DNA of 33,809 bases from JBPCOI01 sp051000395 (lineage in GTDB: Bacteria > Actinomycetota > Actinomycetes > Mycobacteriales > Jatrophihabitantaceae): positions 1 through 33,809 of the forward strand of contig JBPCOI010000013.1 in assembly GCA_051000395.1 (NCBI GenBank). The letters run 5' to 3'. The first letter of the stretch is position 1; the number at the start of each line of letters is the position of its first letter. Shown here piece by piece: positions 1 to 7,369 of this stretch. Under the pieces are notes generated by a model, which had not been told where the DNA came from, did no database searches, and saw nothing but the letters and a program-made list of their open reading frames with translations. The position numbers were made by a program, and so were the translations under genes.

Positions 1-118
1 GATGCCGATGCTCTTGGCTGCCCACGTCCACCCTTTCCCTCCTCGTTGCCACGACCACGTCTGCGGCATATCATTAGTTTGGCTAACGAATGTCGAGACG
101 TGAGCGGGAGCGACGCCG

Positions 119-1990
119 TTGAGTGACCCCGGCAAGGTGCAGTCCAGGTTCTCCGTCGAGGGCGACCATCCGCATTACAAGTGGGTGGCGCTGTCGAACA
201 CCACCCTCGGGGTGTTGATGGCGACGATCAACTCGTCCATCGTCATCATCTCGCTGCCCGACATCTTCCGTGGCATCAAGCTGAACCCGCTCGAGCCCGG
301 CAACGTCAGCTACCTGCTGTGGATGCTGATGGGATTCCTGCTGGTCACCGCCGTGCTGGTCGTCAGCCTCGGCCGGCTCGGCGACATGTACGGACGCGTG
401 AAGGTCTACAACCTGGGTTTCGTGGTCTTCACGGTTGGCTCTATCGCACTGGTATTCGATCCGCTCACGCAGGGTGGTGGAGCGATGTGGCTGATCCTAT
501 GGCGGGTGGTGCAGGGCGTCGGTGCGGCGATGTTGTTCGCCAACTCGACCGCAATCCTGACCGATGCGTTCCCGGCCGAGCGCCGCGGGCTCGCCCTGGG
601 CATCAATCAGGTCGCCGCGATCGCGGGGTCGTTCATCGGGCTCATCGTGGGCGGCCTGCTCGCGCCGGTCGACTGGCGGCTGGTCTTCTTCATCTCGGTG
701 CCGTTCGGCCTGTTCGGGACGGTGTGGGCCTACCGCAGCCTGCGCGAGACGAGCACCCGAGTCGAGGCGCGAATCGACTGGTGGGGCAACGGGCTGTTCG
801 CCGTCGGTCTGACCGCGATCCTGGCCGCGATCACGTACGGCATCCAGCCCTACGGCGGCGACAACATGGGCTGGCTCAACCCGTGGGTCCTGGCCGGCCT
901 GATCGGCGGCGGACTCCTGCTGGTGGTCTTCTGCATCGTGGAGTCGTCCCTGGACGACCCGATGTTCGACATGGCGCTGTTTCGCATCAAGGCGTTCTCC
1001 GCGGGCAACCTCGCGGGCCTGCTCGCGTCGATCAGCCGCGGCGGACTGCAGTTCATGCTGATCATCTGGCTGCAGGGCATCTGGCTTCCGCTGCACGGTT
1101 TCAGCTTCGCGAGCACCCCGCTGTGGGCGGGGATCTACCTGCTACCGCTGACCGTATCCTTCCTGGTCGCGGGCCCGCTGTCGGGTTACTACTCCGACCG
1201 TTTCGGCGCGCGCTCGTTTGCGACCGGCGGGCTGCTCGTCGTCGCCGCGAGCTTCCTCGGCCTGATGCTGCTGCCCACCGACTTCAACTACTGGGCCTTC
1301 GCCGGCCTGCTCGTGCTCAACGGCATCGGCTCGGGGCTGTTCTCGGCGCCGAACACCACTGCGATCATGAACAGCGTCCCGGCAAACCGGCGCGGCGCCG
1401 CCGCCGGCATGCGGGGCACCTTCTTCAACTCCGGCACGTCGCTGTCGATCGGAATCTTCTTCACCATGATGATCATCGGACTGGCGGCGACCTTGCCGCA
1501 GGCGCTGACGGCCGGGCTGAGGTCGCACGGCGTTCCCGCGGCAGCGGCATCCGCGGTGGGCAACCAGCCCCCGGTCGGCAGCCTGTTCGCGGCGTTCCTC
1601 GGTTATAACCCGATCGGCACGATGCTCGGCGCGCTGCCCGCCTCGGCTACCCGCGGCGCAGACCTCTCGGCGCTGACCAGCAAGCAGTACTTCCCGCAAC
1701 TGATCTCCGCCCCGTTCCATCACGGCTTGGTGATCGTGTTCGTCGTCGCCATCGCGATGTCGCTGGTGGGAGCAGTCGCGTCACTGTTCCGCGGCGGGCG
1801 CTACATCCATGACGACTCGGCGGCTGAGTCCAGCGCGGCGGCGCCCGTTGCCGAATCGGGCGTCATCGTGGCGGCAGCCTCGGCCCGCGCTGCCGTCCAC
1901 AACGCCGGCTCCGTGTCGCTCGGGAAGTCGCCCGGCCGGGCGCGCCTTCGCCCGCAGCGCATCCCTGCCGCGCGTCAGCGCAGTTCGTGA
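119..1990 (+). CDS. DHA2-type MFS drug/metabolite exporter
   Basis: Integral membrane proton-antiport exporter of the EmrB/QacA (DHA2, 14-helix) branch of the major facilitator superfamily. Seen: 623 residues, many long hydrophobic segments; first helix about residues 27-47 ending ISLPDI; motif A as GRLGDMYGR near 85-93 between helices 2 and 3; a glycine-rich motif C-like stretch (GINQVAAIAGSFIGLIVGG) in helix 5. The tail after about residue 560 is Ala/Arg rich and probably cytoplasmic. The start is a TTG, chosen because GGGAG lies about 9 bases upstream and no in-frame ATG occurs before the first helix. Upstream at 74-86 lies TTAG-N5-CTAA, a weak dyad that could bind a MarR/TetR-type repressor, but no regulator gene sits beside it. 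Substrate cannot be told from sequence. Converges on the next gene. Confidence 0.9.
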   Translation: MSDPGKVQSRFSVEGDHPHYKWVALSNTTLGVLMATINSSIVIISLPDIFRGIKLNPLEPGNVSYLLWMLMGFLLVTAVLVVSLGRLGDMYGRVKVYNLGFVVFTVGSIALVFDPLTQGGGAMWLILWRVVQGVGAAMLFANSTAILTDAFPAERRGLALGINQVAAIAGSFIGLIVGGLLAPVDWRLVFFISVPFGLFGTVWAYRSLRETSTRVEARIDWWGNGLFAVGLTAILAAITYGIQPYGGDNMGWLNPWVLAGLIGGGLLLVVFCIVESSLDDPMFDMALFRIKAFSAGNLAGLLASISRGGLQFMLIIWLQGIWLPLHGFSFASTPLWAGIYLLPLTVSFLVAGPLSGYYSDRFGARSFATGGLLVVAASFLGLMLLPTDFNYWAFAGLLVLNGIGSGLFSAPNTTAIMNSVPANRRGAAAGMRGTFFNSGTSLSIGIFFTMMIIGLAATLPQALTAGLRSHGVPAAAASAVGNQPPVGSLFAAFLGYNPIGTMLGALPASATRGADLSALTSKQYFPQLISAPFHHGLVIVFVVAIAMSLVGAVASLFRGGRYIHDDSAAESSAAAPVAESGVIVAAASARAAVHNAGSVSLGKSPGRARLRPQRIPAARQRSS

Positions 1991-2012
1991 CGCTCGTCTA
2001 CGAAGCCGGGCG

Positions 2013-2309
2013 CTAAGCCCCCACGGAGTGCAGCGGATGGATCGCCGGCGCCGCGGCGAGGTGGTCCTGGGTGCTCGCGAGCGCTTCGGCGATGTGGGGG
2101 CTGGCCATGTGCTTGTCCAGGTCCGCCGTACCGGTCCATGACTCGATCGTGACGAAGGTTCCGGGCGCCGCCGCCGACTCGAACAACTCATAGGAACGGC
2201 AGCCCTCCTCGGCGCGGGTGGGCGCGACGAGCGCGTTCAGCGCGTCACGGACCGCGTCCTCCGAACCCGGCTTGGCGACGATCACTGCGACGACGGGTAC
2301 CTCGGACAT
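2013..2309 (-). CDS. ABM-domain small monooxygenase (YgiN-like)
   Basis: A 98-residue single-domain protein of the antibiotic biosynthesis monooxygenase (dimeric alpha-beta barrel) fold. Seen: the opening strand VVAVIVAKPGSEDAVRDAL, the central GCRSYELFES strand, the FVTIESWTG strand and the HMASPHIAEAL helix, the usual order in putative quinol monooxygenases. Family members are cofactor-less oxygenases acting on quinols or polyketide-like phenols, or simply dimeric binding proteins; the substrate here is unknown. ATG start at 2309. The 260-base upstream gap contains a striking set of inverted repeats that may control it. It converges on the MFS exporter with only 22 bases between stops. Confidence 0.85.
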   Translation of the reverse strand: MSEVPVVAVIVAKPGSEDAVRDALNALVAPTRAEEGCRSYELFESAAAPGTFVTIESWTGTADLDKHMASPHIAEALASTQDHLAAAPAIHPLHSVGA

Positions 2310-2404
2310 GTACGCCTCCAGATGGGCGGACCTGCTCCGCCAAGGCCAAGGCTGCCATGGTCGAGGTGCCGTGGATAGCCCGCGGCCTGTGCGTGTTCGT
2401 TGCT

Positions 2405-2472
2405 GTTACGCCTGCTCGGACCGTTTCCGGTGGCCGTTCGTGGTCGGCGCAGGCGTAACGCCGCGTTACGCC
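2405..2472. promoter_or_regulatory. nested inverted repeats of a GGCGTAAC motif
   Basis: GTTACGCCTGC at 2405-2415 is the exact reverse complement of GCAGGCGTAAC at 2449-2459. The second copy also forms a perfect 9-bp hairpin with a 3-base loop (GGCGTAACG at 2452-2460, CGTTACGCC at 2464-2472). Three copies of the half-site GGCGTAAC/GTTACGCC thus sit within 68 bases, between the 3' end of the histidine kinase gene and the 5' end of the ABM gene. It could be an operator for the ABM gene, or competing RNA hairpins ending kinase transcription; there is no U-tract, which favours an operator. Confidence 0.45.
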
Positions 2473-2572
2473 GGTTGCGGGCGGTCACATACGAACGACG
2501 GTGATCGCGCAGCGCGGATCCGGCGCGAAGCAAACCCCGCCCAGGTCGGAGCCGAGGCTGGTCAACCCTCGC

Positions 2573-4111
2573 TCACATGTCAGGAGACCCTGCGAGGGGC
2601 AGCACCACCGTCATCGTCGTGCCCTCGTCGACCTCGCTGTGCACCTCGATCGTGCCGCCCATCGCCTCCGTGAGACCGCGCGCGAGCGGCAGCCCGAGCC
2701 CGACGCCTTCCTCGGAGTCTCGGCCGAGCCGGTCGAACGGGGTGAAGAGGCGGTCGAGGTGCTCGGCCGCGATACCGGGGCCGGTGTCGCGCACTGTGAT
2801 CCGCACCTGCCCAGCCTCGACGGTCCAGCCGACGAGCACCGCACCGTCCGCGCGGTTGTAGCGGATCGCGTTCGTCACCAGGTTGAGCAGCACCTGCCGA
2901 GCTCGCCGCTCATCGGCGCGTACGCAGACGCGCGCACCCGCGGCCGTCGTGTGCAGGGTGACCCGCTCGGCATTGGCCAGCGGGTTCACCATGGCCAGGA
3001 CGCCGGCCACGACCGGCTGCAACGCGACGTCCATGATCGTGATCGGCAGTGCGCGCGTCTCGATCCGGGCGACGTCCAACACCTCATTGACCATCGTGAG
3101 AATGTGTTCGGCAGCCTCGGCAATGTGGCTCAGGGCCGCCGCCCGACGTTCGCCGTCCAGATCCAGCGTGCTGAGCAGTTCGGTGAAGCCGGTAATGGCC
3201 TGCAGCGGGGTGCGCAGCTCGTGGCCCAGCGCGGAGACGAAATCGGTCTTGGCACGGTTGGCGGCTTCCGCGGCGTGCCGGGCGAATTCGGCCTCCACCC
3301 GCCCATGCCGTTCCCGTTCGGCCGCACGCCGGCCGGTGATGTCCAGGACGTTCACCGACAGCGCTCGCGGTGTGCCCCCCGTGTCCCGGATAGGGGAAAC
3401 AGCCACTGCCAGGTCGAGGAGACGCCCGTCAGCCGTACGGGCTGTCGCTTCGTACTCGTCGTGGCCGTCGTGCGACACGCTCGTGCGCCGAGAGGCGAAC
3501 AGCTCGTCGAGCCTGGTGCCGACGAGGTCGAACTCAGAGCTTCCCAGCAGCGCCCGCATCGCGCGGTTGACCCGGGTGATCCCGCCGTCGAGCGTCGCCA
3601 GCGCCATTCCGACCGCGTTGTCCTCGAACGCGCGACGGAAGCGTTCCTCGCTCTCCGCGAGCGCGCCGAGCAGGCCGTCGTGGTCGATGGCCACAGAGGC
3701 CAGGTGGGTCAGCCGCTCCACGAGGTGTTCCTCACGGGGCGTGGGTCGGTGCGGGCTGGAGTGATAGACGGCAAAGGTGCCGCAGATGCCGTCGCGGCCG
3801 CGGATCGGGGTCGACCAGCAGGTTCGCAATCCGAAGCGGTCGGCGAGGACGCGGTAGCCCTCCCACCGCACGTCAGCACGGATGTCCGCGGCGACGACCG
3901 GGCTCCCCGTGAATGCCGCCGTGCCGCAAGACCACCTCGTCGCGGAAGTTCGGAAGGTACAGAGCGCCCGGAGATCGGTACGGGTGTCGATGATGCTTAT
4001 CCCGATCCGGACCTTGCTGGTCTTCGCGGCCAGCCAGGAGATCAACGTCATGCCCTGGAACCACTTGCCCCGCGAGATGACCGGCATGCTGGTCGGGAAG
4101 TCGGTCATCAT
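2573..4111 (-). CDS. GAF-PAS sensor histidine kinase with foreign 5' end
   Basis: Cytoplasmic-looking hybrid-free histidine kinase. In the 512-residue frame: GAF domain about 60-145 (SCGTAAFTG, WSTPI, GTFAVYH), PAS about 153-265 (EERFRRAFEDNAVGMA, DITGRR), HisKA about 285-350 with the phospho-acceptor His297 in ALGHELRTP, and HATPase with N box LLNLVTNA (408-415), G1 DTGPGI (442-447) and G2 GVGLGL (469-474). All catalytic boxes are intact. The first 43 residues (MMTDFP to SIIDT) are not kinase: they are an inverted fragment of a luciferase-like monooxygenase gene (see 3969-4236). The true 5' end, including the start of the GAF domain, has therefore been lost or replaced. No response regulator lies nearby. 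Whether the chimeric frame is expressed is unknown. Confidence 0.8.
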   Translation of the reverse strand: MMTDFPTSMPVISRGKWFQGMTLISWLAAKTSKVRIGISIIDTRTDLRALCTFRTSATRWSCGTAAFTGSPVVAADIRADVRWEGYRVLADRFGLRTCWSTPIRGRDGICGTFAVYHSSPHRPTPREEHLVERLTHLASVAIDHDGLLGALAESEERFRRAFEDNAVGMALATLDGGITRVNRAMRALLGSSEFDLVGTRLDELFASRRTSVSHDGHDEYEATARTADGRLLDLAVAVSPIRDTGGTPRALSVNVLDITGRRAAERERHGRVEAEFARHAAEAANRAKTDFVSALGHELRTPLQAITGFTELLSTLDLDGERRAAALSHIAEAAEHILTMVNEVLDVARIETRALPITIMDVALQPVVAGVLAMVNPLANAERVTLHTTAAGARVCVRADERRARQVLLNLVTNAIRYNRADGAVLVGWTVEAGQVRITVRDTGPGIAAEHLDRLFTPFDRLGRDSEEGVGLGLPLARGLTEAMGGTIEVHSEVDEGTTMTVVLPLAGSPDM

Positions 4112-4236
4112 GCCGAACGGGTACTTCAGCTCCGTGCGGTCCGAGGCCTCCGGAACGACGATCCGGGCGAGAGTCCAGACGGAGTCGAAATCGAGCTCCT
4201 CAGCGAGGGCAGTGAGGTCCTCGAGTTCATTGACGG
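3969..4236 (-). pseudogene. inverted N-terminal fragment of LLM monooxygenase
   Basis: Reading the minus strand from about 4236 downward gives LEDLTALAEELDFDSVW, then KYPFGMMTDFPTS, then WLAAKTSKVRIGISIIDT, and after a one-base shift near 3982-3985 PYRSP. This is the N-terminal third of a luciferase-like (LLM class, flavin/F420-dependent) TIM-barrel oxidoreductase, including the typical AEELGFDSVW and RIGTSIIDTPYRSP strands. The next expected residues (VLAAELATxDHLSNGRL) are found on the opposite strand beginning at 4237-4240. The segment is therefore inverted relative to the rest of its gene. The first 20-30 residues of the LLM protein are missing altogether. Confidence 0.75.
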
Positions 4237-4911
4237 TCCGTGCTCGCCGCCGAGCTCGCCACGCAGGACCACCTGTCCAACGGAAGACTCAATGTCGGGG
4301 TCGGCTCCGGCTGGATGCCCGAGGAGTTCGCCGCCGCCAGCGTCCCGCAGCTGTTCCCGCGTCGACACGGGCACGTGCGGGAGACGATCGAGATCATGCA
4401 GGGCATCTGGTCCAACGAGCTGTTCGAGTACCACGGCGAGTTCGCGGATCCCACTCTGCGGCTTCGGGCACAAGCCGATCCAGAAGCCCGCCCGCCGATC
4501 TACTTCTCCGGCTTGAAGGACGCGGCGCGTTCGGCCAAGCGCATCGCGAAGTACGGCCTGCAGGGCTGGATCGGCATCGAGGACTCCCCCGAGGACATCA
4601 AGCGCTGGAAGGGCGAGATGGAGCGCGAGCTCAATGAGCTCGGCAAGACCTTTCTCGAGGGCTTCGACATGTGCAGCAAGATCTGGTTCGTCATCACCGA
4701 CGAGCCGACCGACCAGACCCCCGCTGGCAAGGGCACCAACCTGCTGGCGGGTACCGCCCAGCAAATCGAGGACATCCTCAAGCGGTACCAGGAGGCCGGC
4801 CTGAAGATGCCACTCCTGTGGCCGCCTTTCCGGGATGTGCCGACGGCCAGGACCCTCGGCGACCTCAAGCGCCTGACCGAGGAGGTCATGCCGAAGGTCA
4901 ACGCCAGCTGA
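4237..4911 (+). pseudogene. LLM-class oxidoreductase, C-terminal part
   Basis: C-terminal two thirds of a luciferase-like monooxygenase: VLAAELATQDHLSNGRL, then NVGVGSGWMPEEF (the family's flavin/F420-contacting strand), then RPPIYFSGLKDAARSAKRIAKYGLQGW. It ends in an amphipathic helical tail with stop at 4909-4911. A GTG at 4240 could start translation, but the protein would lack the N-terminal beta strands of the barrel, which lie inverted at 3969-4236. An in-frame TGA at 4231-4233 blocks any further 5' extension. As it stands the gene cannot give a normal 300-residue enzyme. The substrate is unknown; related actinobacterial proteins use F420 or FMN. Confidence 0.8.
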
Positions 4912-4962
4912 CCTCTGAGGTCAATACGCGCATGGCGCGACCACCAGGCTGAATGGACGCAT

Positions 4963-5391
4963 TCACTGGTCGATCGCAGACCAACCCGTCACGGCCACGA
5001 CGCGACACACGAGCACCCGGTGGAAAGGTCGGTCGGCGTACTGCGGCACAGCGCGCGCCAGCCGTTCAGCGAGGTCGTCCGTCAAGGACAACGGTGGATT
5101 GCGCACGTGACGCAGCTCCGCCCGCACCCACCACAGACGCGACCAGTCGTCGGTCTCCCAGTGCTCGATGAGCAGGGTGCCGCGCGGGTCCGCCTTGAGG
5201 TTGTCCTCGCGCTTGAGGCGAGTCGAGGCTTTGGGTTTGACGCGGTCGATCGGCACGCCGACGTGGCCGTCGTCGCTGACGGCGTACACGACGGGCTGCG
5301 GGTCGGGACCGCGCTTCGGGTGGAGGGTGCACAGCACTCCGTGGATGTGCGCGGCCAGGCGCGCCCGTGCGTCCTCGGCGTTCATCCTCAT
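4963..5391 (-). CDS. PPOX-class F420-type oxidoreductase (Rv0121-like)
   Basis: 142 residues of the split beta-barrel pyridoxamine-phosphate-oxidase-like family. Seen: RLAAHIHGVLCTLHPKRG (first strand and turn), QPVVYAVSDDGHVGVPID, KPKASTRLKREDNLKADPRGTLLIEHW and DDWSRLWWVRAELR. The KxxxTxRLxRxxNLxxxPR and DDWSRLWWVR blocks are hallmarks of the actinobacterial subgroup whose members bind F420 (or FMN). ATG start at 5391. Converges with the LLM fragment, another F420-type gene, so the two may once have been functionally linked. Reaction unknown. Confidence 0.85.
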   Translation of the reverse strand: MRMNAEDARARLAAHIHGVLCTLHPKRGPDPQPVVYAVSDDGHVGVPIDRVKPKASTRLKREDNLKADPRGTLLIEHWETDDWSRLWWVRAELRHVRNPPLSLTDDLAERLARAVPQYADRPFHRVLVCRVVAVTGWSAIDQ

Positions 5392-5411
5392 CGCGGTGCC
5401 TCCAGTGCTTC

Positions 5412-5709
5412 TTAGCCGACTCCGGCGCGCGGCGTCACCTGCACGACCAGGTCGGCATCCACTGCGTTGGCGAGTGGTTCCAGCACCGGCATGCTCGGGA
5501 CCGTTCCCCCACCTCGAATCGCGCTACTGCGGACCGGGTCATGGCTGCAGCCTTGGCCAGTTCGGCCTGTCTCCAGCCGCGGGTCTCGCGAAGTTGGCGA
5601 ACCGTGTGCCGGAACTCGTAGGCCAAGCTAGCTGCGGCGTAGGCCTGCTTGGCACCCGCTCGGCCATGCGCCGGTCCCGAACATTTGCCCAGCTACTGCA
5701 ATCAGCCAT
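5412..5709 (-). pseudogene. XRE/HigA-type antitoxin, two frameshifts
   Basis: Minus-strand sequence reads MADCSSWANVRDRRMAER, then in another frame AKQAYAAASLAYEFRHTV with the helix-turn-helix QLRETRGWRQAELAKAAAMTRSAVARFEVG, then in a third frame GTVPSMPVLEPLANAVD and ADLVVQVTPR up to TAA at 5412-5414. Each break is repaired by adding one base: near 5652-5657, and in a five-C run at 5506-5510 (plus strand). The joined product is a typical antitoxin of a HigBA-type module (about 98 residues: N-terminal toxin-binding part, XRE DNA-binding part). Its ATG at 5709 overlaps the toxin stop by 8 bases, the usual coupling. A shorter peptide starting at 5626 could still be made but lacks the C-terminal part of the fold. 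Confidence 0.7.
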
Positions 5710-5887
5710 CTGTCTCGTCCTCCAGCGTGTGGTCCTCTCCGGTGCACCGTGCGAACGCCCTCCGCGCCCGGTCGACCTCGCGAACCTCCCGCATCCGGAT
5801 CTTCACGAACGTGGTCCGCAAGGCGAGCCGCCGGCCGCTCGCGGCCCAGTACGCCCGTCGCCCCCCTGCAGATCCGGATGGAACCAA
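5702..5887 (-). pseudogene. HigB/Gp49-like toxin, 5'-truncated
   Basis: The last about 50 codons of a RelE-superfamily (HigB / phage Gp49-like) toxin: YWAASGRRLALRTTFVKIR, then MREVREVDRARRAFARC, then a tail ending ETDG. In the family the YWxAxGRRxxLLTxFxKTRMRE strand-helix block is the C-terminal half of an mRNA-interferase fold of about 110 residues. The upstream sequence (5888-5931) does not continue the fold in any frame, so the N-terminal half is gone and the module is presumably inactive. A TTG could start a stump at 5887. Confidence 0.6.
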
Positions 5888-5931
5888 TCGAACGGGTGAT
5901 TGACATCGCGAGCCGCAAAAACGGTTCTGTG

Positions 5932-6252
5932 TCAGGCGGTCTCGCGTAGTCCAAGGGCCGCGGGCGTGATGTCGATGTGGAACTCCAGGCCCAGGCCTCG
6001 GGCAAGGCGCGACAGTGTTGCCAGTGACGGCTCGTGGTCTCCGGCTTCGAGCCTGGCAATCCCGGGCTGAGCCATGCCCAGCTCGCGTCCGAGCGCGGAC
6101 TGGGAGAGCCCGCGCTCAGTCCGATACTTGAGCACTCGTATGGCCACCGCGTGAGCCAAAGCCGTGCGCTCGTATTCGGCCCGGATCTCAGGATCACGCA
6201 GGTCCTCCGCCCGAACCTCGCGGGCGTTTCGCAGCTCCGACAGTTTCGACAT
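5932..6252 (-). CDS. HigA-type antitoxin (XRE family)
   Basis: 106 residues. N-terminal helical part MSKLSELRNAREVRAEDLRD and EYERTALAHAVAIRVLKYR, then an XRE helix-turn-helix RTERGLSQSALGRELGMAQ with PGIARLEAGDHEPSLATLSRLARGLG, and a short C-terminal strand EFHIDI. The gene begins 3 bases after the stop of the neighbouring toxin gene, so the two form an operon with toxin first, the HigBA arrangement. Expected role: binds and neutralises the toxin and represses the shared promoter. This copy is intact even though its toxin is frameshifted. Confidence 0.85.
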   Translation of the reverse strand: MSKLSELRNAREVRAEDLRDPEIRAEYERTALAHAVAIRVLKYRTERGLSQSALGRELGMAQPGIARLEAGDHEPSLATLSRLARGLGLEFHIDITPAALGLRETA

Positions 6253-6255
6253 CCT

Positions 6256-6584
6256 CTAGTCCTCCTCTTTCTCCTCGAGTCGGGCGACCGCTTGGCGAGC
6301 CGCCCGATCGAATCCTCGCTGGTTGGTCTGCGCCTCCGGCCCGATGGCAGCGATCACGAACACCTCGCCAACCCCTCGATACAAGACGCGCCACGGGCTG
6401 CGACCCGCGCGGGGGCGTAGCTCCCGCAGTCCGGCGAATCTTGTACCGCGCTGGTACGTGGATAGCCCAGCTGAGGGCCGAAGGCCTCGAACTTCTCGAT
6501 CGGGTGGATCAAGGCGTTGCGCTCGACCTTCGGCAGCACCCGCCGTTCGGGCTCGGCCTCGGGTAGATAGACGACGTCCCACAT
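6256..6584 (-). pseudogene. HigB-type RelE toxin, one frameshift
   Basis: Minus-strand frames join as MWDVVYLPEAEPERRVLP, then FGPQLGYPRTSAVQD, then (after one missing base near 6434-6438) AGLRELRPRAGRSPWRVLYR and GVGEVFVIAAIGPEAQTNQR up to a TAG at 6256-6258. This is a full-length (about 110 residue) RelE/HigB-like toxin of the type that begins WDVVYLPEAExERRALP; such toxins cut translating mRNA on the ribosome. Restoring one base gives a contiguous protein, so this is either a recent loss of function or a consensus error. ATG at 6584; a TTG at 6593 is an alternative. Confidence 0.75.
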
Positions 6585-6596
6585 CGAGGCCAACTA

Positions 6597-6610
6597 TATC
6601 ACGCGTGCTA
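6597..6610. promoter_or_regulatory. palindrome upstream of HigBA module
   Basis: TATCACGCGTGCTA, a 14-base near-palindrome (12 of 14 symmetric) centred on the perfect octamer CACGCGTG, 13 bases upstream of the toxin ATG. Position and symmetry fit the autoregulatory operator of a HigBA-type module. Confidence 0.4.
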
Positions 6611-6727
6611 TCGCAGGCTGGGAAGTCAGGTCGTCACGTCGCCGTTGTCGCGTCGACGCTGGCGATCCATGCCTCATAGAGTGGAACACGCCAGCGCGTC
6701 GGTCACGCTGGACATCTGGGCCCTAGA

Positions 6728-6802
6728 TGGTGGGCGATACTGGGATCGAACCAGTGACCCCTGCCGTGTGAAGGCAGTGCTCTCCCGCTGAGCTAATCGC
6801 CC
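6728..6802 (-). tRNA. tRNA-Val (anticodon CAC)
   Basis: Cloverleaf on the minus strand: acceptor stem GGGCGAT (6796-6802) pairs with ATCGCCC (6732-6738 on the plus strand as GGGCGAT); D arm TTAGCTCAGCGGGAGAGC; anticodon stem CTGCC/GGCAG with loop TTCACAC, anticodon CAC (valine, GUG codons); T arm with GGTTCGATCC; discriminator A and encoded CCA at 6728-6730. No intron. The decaying HigBA modules lie immediately 3' of it, so this tRNA may mark an old integration site, though no attachment repeat or integrase is next to it. Confidence 0.95.
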
Positions 6803-6864
6803 GCATCCCCGGCCGGTCGACCGGAAAGCTCCGCCAGACTACACGGGCGCGGCGCCTCGGCGAG

Positions 6865-7251
6865 CTAGCGCGACCGGTACGCGTACCAGCCCAGCACGAC
6901 GATTGCGGCCAGCAGCAACAGCGCGGCGAGCCCCACCAGCAGGCGCGCCAGCGGCTGCTGGCTCCGCGTCCAGCGCGTCCACCCGGCAACCAGCCGCCGG
7001 ACCCGGGCCAGCAACCGCGCCGCCCGCTGGTACTCGGTGGCGAGAATGCCGAGCCCCCCGAAGATGATCAGCCAACCCGGCCCCGGCAACGGCAGCAACA
7101 CGACGCCCACGACGATGACCCCGACGCCCACCACCGTGACGCCCACCCGCCACGCCACCGCTCCCCCGGGCATCGCCCGCACCCGCGCCCGCGCCGCACC
7201 GATCCCCCGAGTCCGGCCGCGCGCCGAATCGCGCTCGGACGTCATGGCCAT
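6865..7251 (-). CDS. PGPGW-motif membrane protein (TIGR02611-like)
   Basis: About 128 residues. Arg-rich cytoplasmic N-terminus, two close hydrophobic segments (AWRVGVTVVGVGVIVVGVVL and LIIFGGLGILATEY) joined by the signature LPLPGPGW, then an amphipathic Arg-rich helix and a C-terminal membrane helix (LLVGLAALLLLAAIVVLGW). This is the putative transmembrane PGPGW family of actinobacteria; its function is unknown. Two close ATGs (7251 and 7245) could start it. It diverges from the malyl-CoA lyase-like gene with about 118 bases between starts. Confidence 0.75.
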   Translation of the reverse strand: MAMTSERDSARGRTRGIGAARARVRAMPGGAVAWRVGVTVVGVGVIVVGVVLLPLPGPGWLIIFGGLGILATEYQRAARLLARVRRLVAGWTRWTRSQQPLARLLVGLAALLLLAAIVVLGWYAYRSR

Positions 7252-7369
7252 GACGCGACGGTACGTGAGCGCAAGCGGCGCTGTGTTCCGCGACCCAGCA
7301 CGTCGCGCAACCCCGGGCGTCGTGGGTAACGTCCGCTGCAGCCGCGCGACCGCGACCGGATGGAGAGTC

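Noticed and set aside
2501..4516. 671-codon plus-strand open frame opposite the histidine kinase
   Set aside because: It is the complement of the kinase gene; composition is Arg/Ala/Pro-rich with no domain, while the minus strand has all kinase boxes.
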